Assembly (NCBI RefSeq): GCF_009725165.1 | Contig: NZ_WNZW01000014.1 | Location: forward strand, 1 to 64,000 | Length of the DNA: 64,000 bases | Reading direction: 5' to 3' | Origin: Paenibacillus woosongensis | GTDB lineage: Bacteria > Bacillota > Bacilli > Paenibacillales > Paenibacillaceae | In this document: one piece after another, positions 15,772 through 24,337 of the stretch | How positions within the stretch are numbered: the stretch's first letter is position 1 | Layout: each line of letters begins with the position of its first letter | The notes under the pieces: model-generated | Seen by the model: only the letters and a program-made list of their open reading frames with translations | Told to the model about the DNA's origin: nothing | Databases searched by the model: none | Position numbers and translations under genes: made by a program

Positions 15772-17007
15772 CTATTGAATTGCCGAAGGAGCCTGATCGA
15801 TGGCTCCCGTACCTGCGGAGCGGTTGTCGTTCCTTGCGCCAATCAAGCAGAGCGCGGCCAGCAGCATCCCGAGCGAAGCGCTTGCGAATAGCGCCGGATA
15901 TCCGAACATATCGATGATCCAGCCGAGCACAGGCGGGGAGCTGATGGCTGCAAGCGAGGAAACGAAGTAATAAATCCCGGTTCGGGTACCGATGCTCTCC
16001 TCCCGCCCCGTCGCAACGATCCACGGGTACGAGTTAATGTTGATACAGGCCCAGAACAACCCGCCGACGACCAGCAGCACACGAAGGAGCAGCACAGACT
16101 TTACGAAGACGAGCGAGCCGAAAATGACGAACAAGCCCAGCACGCCAAGCGCAATGATTCTCTTCTTGCCGTATTTGGCGCCAAGCCATCCGCTGGGCAG
16201 CGCAAATGCCAGAAATGCCAGGGAGAAGAACGTTAGCGAGAAGGCCGCGTCGTTGTCGCTCATGCCGATATATTTTGTCCCATAGAGCGTAAACAGCGCT
16301 TCCACCCCTTGATAAGCAACGAACCAGAAAAAGATAGCTCCTAAAATAAACAACGTCGTGCGGTCGAACTGGTCTTTGATTCGTATCGGACTGCGGGTCT
16401 CCCTCTCGGTCTGGAACGGATTACTGCTGCCGTCGCCATAACCTGTCAGAACTATGGGCTCCTTAATGAAGCTCTTCAGGATGACTAGAGAAAACAGCAT
16501 AACCAGCCCGGCACATAGAAACGGTAAATACGGAGCCTGCTTGTATAGCGGCGCGCCAAGGCCAAAAGCTAGAATCGAGCCGAGACCGCCCATGAAATTA
16601 ATAATTCCATTCGCTTTGGTGCGACTGTTCTCCGGCGTAATGTCCGGCATGAGCGCCACCGTAGGTGAACGGAAGATGCTCATGGATAGGTTCATCAGCA
16701 CCATAAACAGCACCAAAGCCACAAAACCGGTATGTAGCGGGATCAACGTGGCAAACAAGGCTCCAAGCGGCATGCCGATCAGTAAATAAGGCATCCGCCT
16801 CCCATATTTGCTGCGCGTCTTGTCGCTTCGGTGGCCAATCCACGGCTGCAGGAACATGGCAAAATAATTATCGATCGTCATCATGAACCCGATCATGGCA
16901 GCGCTTTTTAAATAGTTGGCCAAGAAAAGCGGCACAAACGCATTATACAGCGCCCACGTCATGCTGATGCTGAGGAAGCCGAGACCGAGCAGCCACGTTT
17001 TTCTCAT
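15772..17007 (-). CDS. MFS transporter, SLC45/GPH-like
   Basis: A 411-residue protein with 12 predicted membrane helices. The region before the cytoplasmic loop reads GHRSDKTRSKYGRRMPYLLIG, the SLC45/GPH form of the MFS loop 2-3 motif, and SGWLGAKYGKKR is its counterpart in the C-terminal half. The helix 1 region contains ALYNAFVPLFL. SLC45 and GPH proteins generally move sugars or glycosides with a cation. The gene begins 4 nt after the glycerophosphodiesterase stop, so the two form an operon, and the substrate might be a glycerophosphodiester or a sugar derived from one. The substrate is not determined by sequence. Confidence 0.85.
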   Translation of the reverse strand: MRKTWLLGLGFLSISMTWALYNAFVPLFLANYLKSAAMIGFMMTIDNYFAMFLQPWIGHRSDKTRSKYGRRMPYLLIGMPLGALFATLIPLHTGFVALVLFMVLMNLSMSIFRSPTVALMPDITPENSRTKANGIINFMGGLGSILAFGLGAPLYKQAPYLPFLCAGLVMLFSLVILKSFIKEPIVLTGYGDGSSNPFQTERETRSPIRIKDQFDRTTLFILGAIFFWFVAYQGVEALFTLYGTKYIGMSDNDAAFSLTFFSLAFLAFALPSGWLGAKYGKKRIIALGVLGLFVIFGSLVFVKSVLLLRVLLVVGGLFWACININSYPWIVATGREESIGTRTGIYYFVSSLAAISSPPVLGWIIDMFGYPALFASASLGMLLAALCLIGARNDNRSAGTGAIDQAPSAIQ

Positions 17008-17011
17008 CCCA

Positions 17012-17749
17012 TTAACCCCCTTCAGCCGTCAGAAGCTCGGCCAGACGGTCGGGATAATCCGTAATGATCCCGCCAACGCCTGCACGGATCAACGCCTGCA
17101 TCTCGGACTTCTCATTAACCGTGAACGGATGATACGGTATACCCTGCTCCGAAGCGGCGGCGACAAACTCGGGAATGACAGCGTACTGAAAGGCGTGCAA
17201 GGCGTCCGCACCGATGCGCTTCGCATAATTCCATGGCTCGTACAGCCCCTCCATATACAAAATCCCCGTGCGAATTTCTGGAGCGATCCGCTTGCACTCC
17301 ACAAGCGAATAGTGATTGAAGCTGGAAATTATCACGCGATCGGACAATCCGAAACGGCGAACCATGTCTATTACATTACTCTCAAGTTCTGGATATTGGA
17401 CAACCCCATTTTTCAGTTCCAAATTAATGATCGTGTCGCGCGGCTCAACAAGCTCGAGCAGCTGCTCCAGTGTCGGGATTCTCTCTCCGCAGTAATCTTC
17501 GTGAAACCACGACCCCGCCTCCTTCGTTGACAGCTCCGCCAGCGTGACATCCTTGACCCACTCCGGAGAACCTGCCGTGCGATACAGCGTCTCGTCGTGA
17601 ATCAGCACCGGATGCCCGTCCTTCGTCATTTGCACATCCGTCTCGATCCCAGTCGCCCCTAGCTCCAATGCACGTTTGAATGCGATCATCGTATTCTCGG
17701 GACAATGGCCCGCCGCACCCCGATGCGCAAAATTAATCACTTTGGTCAT
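17012..17749 (-). CDS. Glycerophosphodiester phosphodiesterase
   Basis: A 245-residue cytosolic GDPD-family enzyme. The catalytic pattern is complete: FAHRGAAGHCPENT (HRG, E-N), ETDVQMTKDGHPVLIHDETLYR (ExD and HD), LELKNG (conserved ELK) and ITDYPD near the C-terminus. It hydrolyses glycerophosphodiesters to glycerol 3-phosphate and an alcohol. No signal peptide is present, so it acts on imported or internal substrates. A GGGAGG site lies 11 nt before the ATG. It is the first gene of a two-gene operon with the MFS transporter. Confidence 0.93.
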   Translation of the reverse strand: MTKVINFAHRGAAGHCPENTMIAFKRALELGATGIETDVQMTKDGHPVLIHDETLYRTAGSPEWVKDVTLAELSTKEAGSWFHEDYCGERIPTLEQLLELVEPRDTIINLELKNGVVQYPELESNVIDMVRRFGLSDRVIISSFNHYSLVECKRIAPEIRTGILYMEGLYEPWNYAKRIGADALHAFQYAVIPEFVAAASEQGIPYHPFTVNEKSEMQALIRAGVGGIITDYPDRLAELLTAEGG

Positions 17750-18027
17750 GTTATACCCGTCCTCCCTGCGTTCTCCCTGTTATGCATGCACTTGCCTCTT
17801 GTAAGCTTCTATTCTGTGTACTTTCACAAAATATAATTAACCATACGCTTATCATAATCCTGCAATGTTAAAACTGTATAATGCGCGAATTCCACTCGGC
17901 CGAATTTCAGAACGCCAAGCACCGCGCGTCGGGAGCCTCGCACGGTGCTAAAAACCTTCGGCCCAAGCGCTTCTACCCCGCTGAAGCCCAATTTACAAGA
18001 GTTAAACCCATGATCTTTTGCTTTCCT

Positions 18028-18579
18028 TTAACAACCGGCCTCTTTCTTCAATTCGCGGTTTAACCATTGCGCCTCCGCAAGCGCTCGTGAATCGCCTTTA
18101 ATATCGCCAGGCCGGCTGGCTTTACCGATGACATAGCCTTCCAGCGGCATGCCCACGAAATCGAAAGTGTATTTAAGCATCTGAATGAGCGGCAGCGCCT
18201 TGATCCGCGGATTGTCTCCCCCCACGACGATAACATAGGCCTTCTTCTTCGCCATGACTTCTTTGAAATTATACCGGGTGTCGCGAAGGCTCTGCGACCA
18301 GCGGTCGATGAAGTTTTTTAATATCCCTGAAGGTCCATACCAATACACCGGTGTAGTGAACACGAGAATATCGTGCGCCAGCACCTCTTGAACGATACCG
18401 TCATAATCGTCGTCAACGGGGTCGAATCCGCCCTCCTCATGCCTCTGGTCATGAATCGGCCTTATCGTTTTTCCCCGCAGATAAATATCCGTCCGCTCCA
18501 GCCCATCCAGCACAATCTCCGTCAGCGCCTCCGTATTGCCCTCTTCTCTCGTACTTCCATGCAGAACTGCGATCCTCAT
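18028..18579 (-). CDS. Flavodoxin-fold NAD(P)H-dependent FMN oxidoreductase
   Basis: A 183-residue protein from the ATG at 18579, which has AAGGAG 8 nt upstream; an in-frame GTG at 18588 overlaps that site. The N-terminal RIAVLHGSTREEGNTEALTE is the phosphate-binding loop of NADPH-dependent FMN reductases. FTTPVYWYGPSGILKNFIDR is the second flavin-contact segment of the same family. Such enzymes reduce flavins, quinones or azo compounds. The physiological substrate is unknown. It is a single gene with no clear terminator; a hairpin at 17919-17943 is not followed by T residues. Confidence 0.88.
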   Translation of the reverse strand: MRIAVLHGSTREEGNTEALTEIVLDGLERTDIYLRGKTIRPIHDQRHEEGGFDPVDDDYDGIVQEVLAHDILVFTTPVYWYGPSGILKNFIDRWSQSLRDTRYNFKEVMAKKKAYVIVVGGDNPRIKALPLIQMLKYTFDFVGMPLEGYVIGKASRPGDIKGDSRALAEAQWLNRELKKEAGC

Positions 18580-18768
18580 GCGGTCCACTCCTTCGCTTAT
18601 ATGTTTGTTGCTGCTTGCCCCCCACCTTCTGGCGAGGAGCCAACCCGACTATGGTCGGGGTCAAAAACCGTCCCCAGCCGGTTATGCCCCTCCCAAAAAA
18701 TCGATAAAATAAAGTCATAAACAACGGATTGCATCATCCCGATGACAATATATGAAAGTGAGTGAAGT

Positions 18769-19014
18769 ATGATGAAGAAATTGTACCGTTCGAGAACCGA
18801 TAAGCAAATTTCCGGTCTGTGCGGAGGTATTGCCCGCTATTTCAACATAGATTCGACCGTAGTTCGTCTAATTGCCCTGATCGCAGCGATTTGCAGCTTC
18901 GGCACCGTCGTGGCCATCTACCTTATCGCCAGCCTGATCGTTCCTAAAGAACCTGCCGGCCTGCACTACGATTACAACGATTACGGTTATGATGAGCATT
19001 ACTCGAAATTCTAA
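18769..19014 (+). CDS. PspC-domain envelope stress protein
   Basis: An 81-residue protein. Residues 2-60 are a PspC domain: KLYRSRTDKQISGLCGGIARYFNIDSTVVRL, then one membrane helix. A short acidic, Tyr-rich tail follows (DYNDYGYDEHYSKF). PspC proteins sense or transmit membrane stress and recruit PspA. The gene is followed after 58 nt by a PspA gene, and the two probably form an operon. Confidence 0.92.
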   Translation: MMKKLYRSRTDKQISGLCGGIARYFNIDSTVVRLIALIAAICSFGTVVAIYLIASLIVPKEPAGLHYDYNDYGYDEHYSKF

Positions 19015-19072
19015 TATTTTTTAACCAATGATTTAAGCTGTTAAAAATATACAATAAAAAGGAGTTCTGAAC

Positions 19073-19741
19073 ATGAGCATATTGAACAGACTATCCAACT
19101 TGACGAAAGCAACGATTCACGAGGTACTGAACAAACTGGAGGATCCGATCCTGATGACAGGACAGTACTTAAGAAACCTGGAAGAGGATATTGCCGCAAA
19201 AGAGAATTTACTGCGTGAGCGCAAAACTGCCGCTAAAGTGAGTGAGCAGAAGAGCCTTGAAGCCGCGCGTAATGCCCAGCTGCAGGAAGAAAAGGCGCTG
19301 GAAGCATTAACTGCCGGTAATGAAGAAGCTGCCCGCCGCGCTGCCGTAGCCAAAATCCATTATCAAGACGAGGCTGAGCAACTCGCGGCTAACGCCAAGC
19401 AGGCCGAGAGCCAAGTGTTCGAATTGGAGCTGCGTTTGAAGGAAGCAAAGGAAGAGCTGGCCCGCTTAAAAGAAAAACGCAAAGAACTGGCAGAACGCGC
19501 ACGCAAGGTGGAGCAATCCAGCAGTGCGGAAAGCCCGAATTTCAGCTACGGCACCTTTAGCGGAGCAGCAGCAAAAGGCTTCGAGCGCATGGAGGAGAAA
19601 ATTTCCGAATGGGAGGCCGCCATGGCAAAATCCGGCTATAGCCCCTTCTCCGCAGACACAGCTAACCCTGACAATGACCCGGCTGTAAGCGAGGAGCTGC
19701 AGCGTTTGAAGGATCAGCTGTCCTCTGATAAAAACAAATAA
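19073..19741 (+). CDS. pspA: PspA/IM30 family membrane-maintenance protein
   Basis: A 222-residue, almost wholly coiled-coil protein with the PspA start MSILNRLSNLTKATIHEVLNKLEDP and conserved helix-2/3 heptads rich in Glu, Ala and Lys. PspA/IM30/LiaH proteins form ESCRT-III-like rings on damaged membranes. AAAAGGAG lies 10 nt before the ATG. PspC precedes it, and a strong terminator lies 60 nt downstream. Confidence 0.93.
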   Translation: MSILNRLSNLTKATIHEVLNKLEDPILMTGQYLRNLEEDIAAKENLLRERKTAAKVSEQKSLEAARNAQLQEEKALEALTAGNEEAARRAAVAKIHYQDEAEQLAANAKQAESQVFELELRLKEAKEELARLKEKRKELAERARKVEQSSSAESPNFSYGTFSGAAAKGFERMEEKISEWEAAMAKSGYSPFSADTANPDNDPAVSEELQRLKDQLSSDKNK

Positions 19742-19800
19742 TCGCTCCAATCGCATCAACAAGCAAAAAAGCCCCTTTGAGTTCATTAGACTAAGCTAAT

Positions 19801-19842
19801 AAAGAGGATATATGTTCAATACATGAGCATATATCCTCTTTT
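19801..19842 (+). terminator. Intrinsic terminator of the psp operon
   Basis: A 14-bp stem, AAGAGGATATATG with CATATATCCTCTT, has a 13-nt loop and a TTTTCTC tail on the plus strand. Confidence 0.88.
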
Positions 19843-19851
19843 CTCGCCTAA

Positions 19852-19881
19852 TTGTCGGCATATTCATAAATTTGATATGAT
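19852..19881 (+). promoter_or_regulatory. lnu: Promoter of the lnu transcript
   Basis: TTGTCG at 19852 and TATGAT at 19876 are separated by 18 nt. The expected start near 19888 puts a short leader peptide ORF (19913) and the resistance gene on one transcript. Confidence 0.7.
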
Positions 19882-19912
19882 AAATGGGATGTTAATGAAA
19901 GGAGCATTAGAT

Positions 19913-19960
19913 ATGTGCTGCTCATGTTGCCCAGTAGTAGATATGCAAAATTCCCTTTAA
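19913..19960 (+). CDS. Cys-rich 15-residue leader peptide upstream of lnu
   Basis: The ORF encodes MCCSCCPVVDMQNSL. GAAAGGAGC lies 8-9 nt before the ATG, as good as the site of the gene itself. It ends 32 nt before the lnu ATG. Short leader peptides often precede genes for resistance to ribosome-targeting drugs and control them by ribosome stalling. Here UUCCC at the end of the leader could pair weakly with GGGAG of the lnu ribosome site at 19976-19981. Its existence as an expressed peptide is inferred. Confidence 0.55.
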   Translation: MCCSCCPVVDMQNSL

Positions 19961-19992
19961 ATTTCTAAAATAATTGGGAGGTTATTTTGTAT

Positions 19993-20814
19993 ATGCTATT
20001 CCAGGAAAAATTAATTAATGTAGTTAAAGAAAAGTGTGAGAGTGATCCTCGTATTTCTGCGTGTATGATGTATGGATCGTTTACAAAAGGTGAAGGGGAC
20101 AAATACTCGGATGTTGAGTTCTATGTCTATTTAAAAAGTACGGAGATTGGGCAGTTTGAGTCTTCTGACTGGATGAAAGATATTGCCCCTTATGATCTAC
20201 TCTTTTTTAATGAATTTGGAACTGAGGTTGTCGTGTTTTCCAATTTAATTAGAGGGGAGTTTCATTTCCAGCCTGAATCTGAGATTGAAGTTATTAAGAC
20301 ATTTAAAGAGACAGGTGTGTTCCCTGACACGGAATCCATGTTTATTTATGATACTACAGGCAAATTAAAAGCATGTTTAGATGATCTAAAGGGTGACGGG
20401 CCAGAGAGAATGACAAATGAAAATGTCAATTTTGCTTTTAATAACTTTGTAAATGCATGGATCATGGGCACCAATGTTTTAAAAAGAGGGGAAACAGCAC
20501 GTTCGCTGGAATGCCTGACATATGTTCAAAAGTACGTTTTACAATTAATCAGGATTCGCGAAAAGAACGTAGAGCGCTGGCTTAACGCTACAAAAAACTT
20601 AGAAGCTGATCTTTCAGAAAAGGCGTATGGAGAGTATGCTTCAATGACCTCAAGGTTAGATAAAGAAGATTTATATCATGCCTACGCGAATGCACTGCAT
20701 GTAGTTGAAGAGTTAGTCCTTATCCTTGCTGATAATTATCAATTTGATATTAATGTAATGTTCTTAAAAAAATTACATTCTCATTTGCGGAATGACCGGT
20801 TGCCCTTAATGTGA
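19993..20814 (+). CDS. lnu: Lnu(B)-type lincosamide nucleotidyltransferase
   Basis: A 273-residue protein closely following the Lnu(B)/Lnu(F) pattern. It has DPRISACMMYGSFTKGEGDKYSDVEFYVY, with the nucleotidyltransferase GS and DxE residues at about 26-47. FGTEVVVFSNLIRGEFHF follows, then helices with ANxxFxNFxNxWxMGxNVLKRGE. The enzyme would adenylylate lincomycin and clindamycin in the cytoplasm. The ATG at 19993 has GGGAGG 11 nt upstream; a TTG at 19987 is an alternative. The gene is clearly more AT-rich than its neighbours and stands alone with its own promoter, which suggests acquisition, but no mobile element remains. Which lincosamides are substrates cannot be told from sequence. Confidence 0.85.
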   Translation: MLFQEKLINVVKEKCESDPRISACMMYGSFTKGEGDKYSDVEFYVYLKSTEIGQFESSDWMKDIAPYDLLFFNEFGTEVVVFSNLIRGEFHFQPESEIEVIKTFKETGVFPDTESMFIYDTTGKLKACLDDLKGDGPERMTNENVNFAFNNFVNAWIMGTNVLKRGETARSLECLTYVQKYVLQLIRIREKNVERWLNATKNLEADLSEKAYGEYASMTSRLDKEDLYHAYANALHVVEELVLILADNYQFDINVMFLKKLHSHLRNDRLPLM

Positions 20815-20881
20815 CTAACGCTCCCTACCTATTTACGCCGAGCTGAATCGGCCAAGCATGAATCGCGGATTTTCTCGTTGT

Positions 20882-21064
20882 AAATGGATTTATGGTAGTT
20901 AGATTCTGCGGCAACGAAAGGAAAGTAAATTTAAATGGATATCATGTCGTTAGAAGAAGGGAACTGTCCATCGTAGGCCGGATTCTTGATTTTAAGTGCA
21001 TAAAATCCATCTAATTCCCTGAAACATTCGTTTAGAGCATAATTAGATACATGAATTCCATTTA
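20882..21064. repeat. Four-arm intergenic element, family B, copy 1
   Basis: Forward arms at 20882-20903 and 20933-20954 start AAATGGAT and end GTTAGA. Inverted arms at about 20992-21013 and 21043-21064 end ATCCATCTA and TTCCATTTA. Offsets are 0, 51, 110 and 161, the geometry seen in family A. The arm is related to the one at 48082-48273: both contain a TAAATG...ATG...AGTTAG pattern. It lies between the convergent ends of lnu and the SPFH gene. Confidence 0.75.
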
Positions 21065-21069
21065 GTTTG

Positions 21070-21131
21070 CGGCAGCTTAGTCTTTGGCAGCTTAATGTTC
21101 GGAAGCTTAGTGTTCGACAGCTTAACGTTCG
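21070..21131. repeat. Four-unit 15-nt tandem repeat
   Basis: Units are variations of GGCAGCTTAGTCTTT, four in a row, starting 6 nt after the last arm of the family B element. The unit is a multiple of three, but the minus-strand frame through it has no ribosome site. Confidence 0.85.
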
Positions 21132-21213
21132 AGTCCGTAAGCTTATATAAGATAAGCTATAGAACGGGATACAGGCAAGGAGAAATGGATTCCAGTGAAA
21201 CGCACAGCTTTCT

Positions 21214-21263
21214 AAAAAAAGGGGCGCCCCTCCGTCATCTATGATGACTCTGGGACAGCCCCT
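21214..21263 (-). terminator. Intrinsic terminator of the nfeD-SPFH operon
   Basis: On the minus strand a long imperfect hairpin beginning AAGGGGCTGTCCC and closing GGGGCGCCCCTT runs into seven T residues, 23 nt past the SPFH stop codon. Confidence 0.85.
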
Positions 21264-21285
21264 TCCCTTATAATTTAGGCAACGA

Positions 21286-22221
21286 TTATTTCTTGCCTTC
21301 TTTGTTCTTGAACATTTCGCCGATCGCGCCAATGCTGCCCAGCGTTTCGATCGCATTCGAAGGAATGAACACTTTGTTCGCAGGTCCTTTGGACACTTCG
21401 GTTAATGCCTCGAAGGAACGGTATGCAAGCACCTGCTCATCCAGGCCAGCTTCACGCAGCATCTGTATTCTGGACTTCTCGGCTGCGGCAACCGCTTCAA
21501 TCGCCTTGGCTTCCCCGAGTGCTTCCAGCTCTTGAGCTTGACGGAAACCTTCCGCTTCGCGGATACGCGCTTCCTTGTCACCCTCGGCTTTGAGGATCTT
21601 ACTTTGCTTATCCCCTTCAGCGCGAAGAATCATGTCTTGCTTCGCCGCTTCCGCCTCGAGAACAATCGCACGCTTGTTCCGCTCAGCCTTCATTTGCTTA
21701 TCCATCGCATCCTGAATATCCAGCGGAGGCTTAATATCGATAACCTCTACGCGTTCGATGCGCACGCCCCACTTCTCGGTTGCTTCGTCAAGGGCAATCC
21801 GGATATCCGAGGAGATCTTCTCCCGTCCAGACAGCGTCTCGTCGAGCTCCATCTTACCGATGATTTGACGCATCGTTGCCGTCGTGATGTTGCGCACGCC
21901 GTATACATAATCAGAAATGCCGTACGTCGCTTGCTCCGGTCCGACGACCTGATAGAAAATGATCGTATCGATTTGTACCTGTACGTTGTCTTTCGTAATC
22001 ACGGTTTGCGGAGGCACGTTGGCCTGTTGGATCCGCAGGTCGTGATAGATCCGAACATGGTCGATGACCGGGATCAGAATGTTGAGACCCGGCGTCAGCA
22101 AGCGGTGGAATCTACCGAGCCGCTCCACGACTCCCACGCGTTGTTGAGGCACGATTTTGACTGTAAGTGAAATAAAGACAAATACGACGACGGCAATAAC
22201 TACAATAATCGCCCATTCCAT
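21286..22221 (-). CDS. SPFH/band-7 (QmcA/YbbK-like) membrane scaffold protein
   Basis: A 311-residue protein from the ATG at 22221, which overlaps the nfeD stop (TAATG) and has GGAGG 10 nt upstream; an ATG six codons earlier overlaps that site. One N-terminal membrane helix (WAIIVVIAVVVFVFISLTVK) is followed by the SPFH domain (PQQRVGVVERLGRFHRLLTP; HDLRIQQANVPPQTVITKDN). A coiled coil with repeated AEGDK units follows at about residues 190-240. SPFH proteins form oligomeric cages that organise membrane domains and often partner NfeD proteins, as the gene order here shows. Confidence 0.92.
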   Translation of the reverse strand: MEWAIIVVIAVVVFVFISLTVKIVPQQRVGVVERLGRFHRLLTPGLNILIPVIDHVRIYHDLRIQQANVPPQTVITKDNVQVQIDTIIFYQVVGPEQATYGISDYVYGVRNITTATMRQIIGKMELDETLSGREKISSDIRIALDEATEKWGVRIERVEVIDIKPPLDIQDAMDKQMKAERNKRAIVLEAEAAKQDMILRAEGDKQSKILKAEGDKEARIREAEGFRQAQELEALGEAKAIEAVAAAEKSRIQMLREAGLDEQVLAYRSFEALTEVSKGPANKVFIPSNAIETLGSIGAIGEMFKNKEGKK

Positions 22222-22655
22222 TAAATGAATTCCTCCCATCGTTCTACTTCAATTATGCTGCTTCCGCGTTTCATTACCCGTACCAGCTCATCCTTGCCAA
22301 TCTGCTGTGTAGATGTGGCGCTCCACGTATCTCCACCGATTTTTACGATGCCATATTGGCCCGGTTCAATCGCTTCCACCACGACTCCCTGTTTCCCCAC
22401 AAGTTCCGTACCGGCATCCTCATAACCTTTGGACGCCCGCAGTCTCTTCGCCAGCGGTTTCGTAAATGCCGTCAGCACGAGGGCGATAACACAGCCTGTG
22501 ATGACCTGGAGCAAGAAAGCATCCGGGGCAATCCAGGCAACCAAAGCAGCCGCCCCCGCCCCGACACTTATCCAAAGGAGATAAAAGGTCAAGGTCATCA
22601 TTTCAAGCACTAACAATATTCCGGCGGCAATCAGCCAAATAACCCATGCATGCAT
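22221..22655 (-). CDS. NfeD-family membrane protein
   Basis: A 144-residue protein with hydrophobic helices at about residues 5-75 and a C-terminal OB-fold at about 85-143 (GKQGVVVEAIEPGQYGIVKIGGDTWSA). It is the short NfeD form without a protease domain. It is translationally coupled to the SPFH protein by a TAATG overlap, matching the common SPFH-NfeD pair. It probably binds the SPFH oligomer. Confidence 0.9.
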   Translation of the reverse strand: MHAWVIWLIAAGILLVLEMMTLTFYLLWISVGAGAAALVAWIAPDAFLLQVITGCVIALVLTAFTKPLAKRLRASKGYEDAGTELVGKQGVVVEAIEPGQYGIVKIGGDTWSATSTQQIGKDELVRVMKRGSSIIEVERWEEFI

Positions 22656-22855
22656 CTACCGATACACCACCTTTCCGCAATGATAATATTATATACGGCG
22701 TTCCAGGCAAAAAGTATCAAGAATTAAAACCCTATTGTGCAAATACTTAGCAAGCAATAAGATAACGTTCTCTCCATTTACCCTTATTTTCAAGAATACC
22801 AAAATCAAGCCGATTTCACAGTTAATTTCTTCCTGTTTCTCTTTGGCTTGTTCAT

Positions 22856-22890
22856 AAAAAAACAGCCTGAGGAGATTATCCCCAGGCTGC
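22856..22890 (-). terminator. tcyP: Intrinsic terminator of tcyP
   Basis: On the minus strand the stem CAGCCTGgGGA-taatc-TCCtCAGGCTG is followed by seven T residues, 38 nt past the stop codon. Confidence 0.92.
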
Positions 22891-22927
22891 CTTATCTAAA
22901 TTCAATAATTCTTATCCAGTCAAGCCA

Positions 22928-24319
22928 TTATGCTTGGGCAACATCAATATCGACATTGCGTTTGAAGACCTCCAGATCGTTCTCGCCAAGCACTTTGCCG
23001 GTAATGACGCCGGCCGCAATGGAGTCATTCACGTTCAGCGCCGTGCGTCCCATGTCGATCAGCGGTTCGACGGAGATCAGAAGCCCAGCCAGAGCCACCG
23101 GCAGGTTCATCGTCGACAGGACGATCAAGGATGCGAAGGTCGCCCCACCGCCAACGCCTGCTACACCGAAGGAACTGATCATAACGACAAGGATCAGCGT
23201 AAGAATGAAATCCCAGCTTGCCGGATTAATGCCTACCGTTGGTGCGATCATAACGGCCAGCATGGCCGGATAAATGCCGGCGCAGCCGTTCTGGCCAATC
23301 GTCGCCCCGAAGGAAGCCGACAGGTTGGCAATGCCGTCAGGCACGCCCAGCCGCTTCGTTTGCGTCTCGACGTTCAAAGGAATCGTCGCCGCGCTCGAAC
23401 GCGAAGTAAAGGCGAACACGAGCGTTGGCAGTACTTTTCTAACATATTGCACCGGATTGTATCCGAAGATAGCGAGCAGGATAAGATGAATGATGAACAT
23501 AACGATCAGAGCCACATAAGATGCTCCGACGAATTTAATCAGCTTCAGAATCTCCTGTGGATTCGTCGTAGCTACTGTATTCGTAATGAGTGCCAGGATC
23601 CCATAAGGCGTCAGCCTGAGTACCAGCGTAACAATGCGCATGACGACGGCATACACTGCATCCACCATCTTGCGGAACATCTCCGCTTGCTCCGGTTTCT
23701 TCCGGTCCAGCCCCAACACCGCCACTCCGATAAACGCTGAGAAAATAACGACCGCAAGCGTAGATGTACTGCGTGCTCCCGTCATGTCGGCAAAAGGATT
23801 TTTCGGAATGAAATCGAGAATTTGCTGTGGAATCGTCTTGTCCGCCACATCCCCAAGACGCTGCTCCAGCTTCGCGCCTTGTTCAATTTCACGGTCTCCC
23901 GCCGGAATCTCCAGCGCCTTCAAATCGAAGCTGAGTGTAGTAACGATACTGACCGATGCGGCGATCGCCGTCGTGATCAGCAATACGGCGATAATCAGTC
24001 CGCTGATTTTGCCGAGATTCTGCTTCCCCTTCAGCTTCATAATGGCGGAAATGATCGATACCATGATCAGCGGAATAACGACCATTTGCAGCAGACCGAC
24101 GTATCCGCGGCCAACAATATTGAACCAGTCTGCCGATTTGCCGATGACCGGGGAACCGGATGGAAAGATCAACTGCAGCGCAACACCGAACAGAATGCCC
24201 AGCCCCAGCCCGGTGAACACCCGTTTTGTGAAAGAGATATGTTTCTTCTGCATCCAGAAGAGAAGACCTAGCAATACGAGCATAACCGCTATATTAAGTA
24301 TGATTTGCAAAGTTTCCAT
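22928..24319 (-). CDS. tcyP: L-cystine sodium/dicarboxylate-type symporter
   Basis: A 463-residue transporter of the DAACS family with the TcyP length. It has about eight membrane helices and two re-entrant hairpins. The first hairpin is TSRSSAATIPLNVETQ, a serine-rich loop as in glutamate transporters; the transport domain continues with FGATIGQNGCAGIYPAML and GVAGVGGGATFASLIVL. The loop with EIPAGDREIEQGAKLEQRL is typical of TcyP proteins. It imports L-cystine and some analogues. It is a single-gene unit with an AAAAGGGG site, a terminator and an inverted repeat just upstream. Confidence 0.9.
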   Translation of the reverse strand: METLQIILNIAVMLVLLGLLFWMQKKHISFTKRVFTGLGLGILFGVALQLIFPSGSPVIGKSADWFNIVGRGYVGLLQMVVIPLIMVSIISAIMKLKGKQNLGKISGLIIAVLLITTAIAASVSIVTTLSFDLKALEIPAGDREIEQGAKLEQRLGDVADKTIPQQILDFIPKNPFADMTGARSTSTLAVVIFSAFIGVAVLGLDRKKPEQAEMFRKMVDAVYAVVMRIVTLVLRLTPYGILALITNTVATTNPQEILKLIKFVGASYVALIVMFIIHLILLAIFGYNPVQYVRKVLPTLVFAFTSRSSAATIPLNVETQTKRLGVPDGIANLSASFGATIGQNGCAGIYPAMLAVMIAPTVGINPASWDFILTLILVVMISSFGVAGVGGGATFASLIVLSTMNLPVALAGLLISVEPLIDMGRTALNVNDSIAAGVITGKVLGENDLEVFKRNVDIDVAQA

Positions 24320-24337
24320 GGTTAAACTCCCCTTTTC

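Noticed and set aside
17919..17943. Hairpin AGCACCG...CGGTGCT after the flavin reductase gene
   Set aside because: No T-run follows on either strand, so it is not a convincing intrinsic terminator, and the symmetric part is too short to call an operator.
20931..21356. 141-residue minus-strand open frame after the SPFH gene
   Set aside because: It overlaps the SPFH gene end, its terminator, a 15-nt tandem repeat and the family B element, has no ribosome site, and its translation is repeat-derived (RTLSCR-type repeats).
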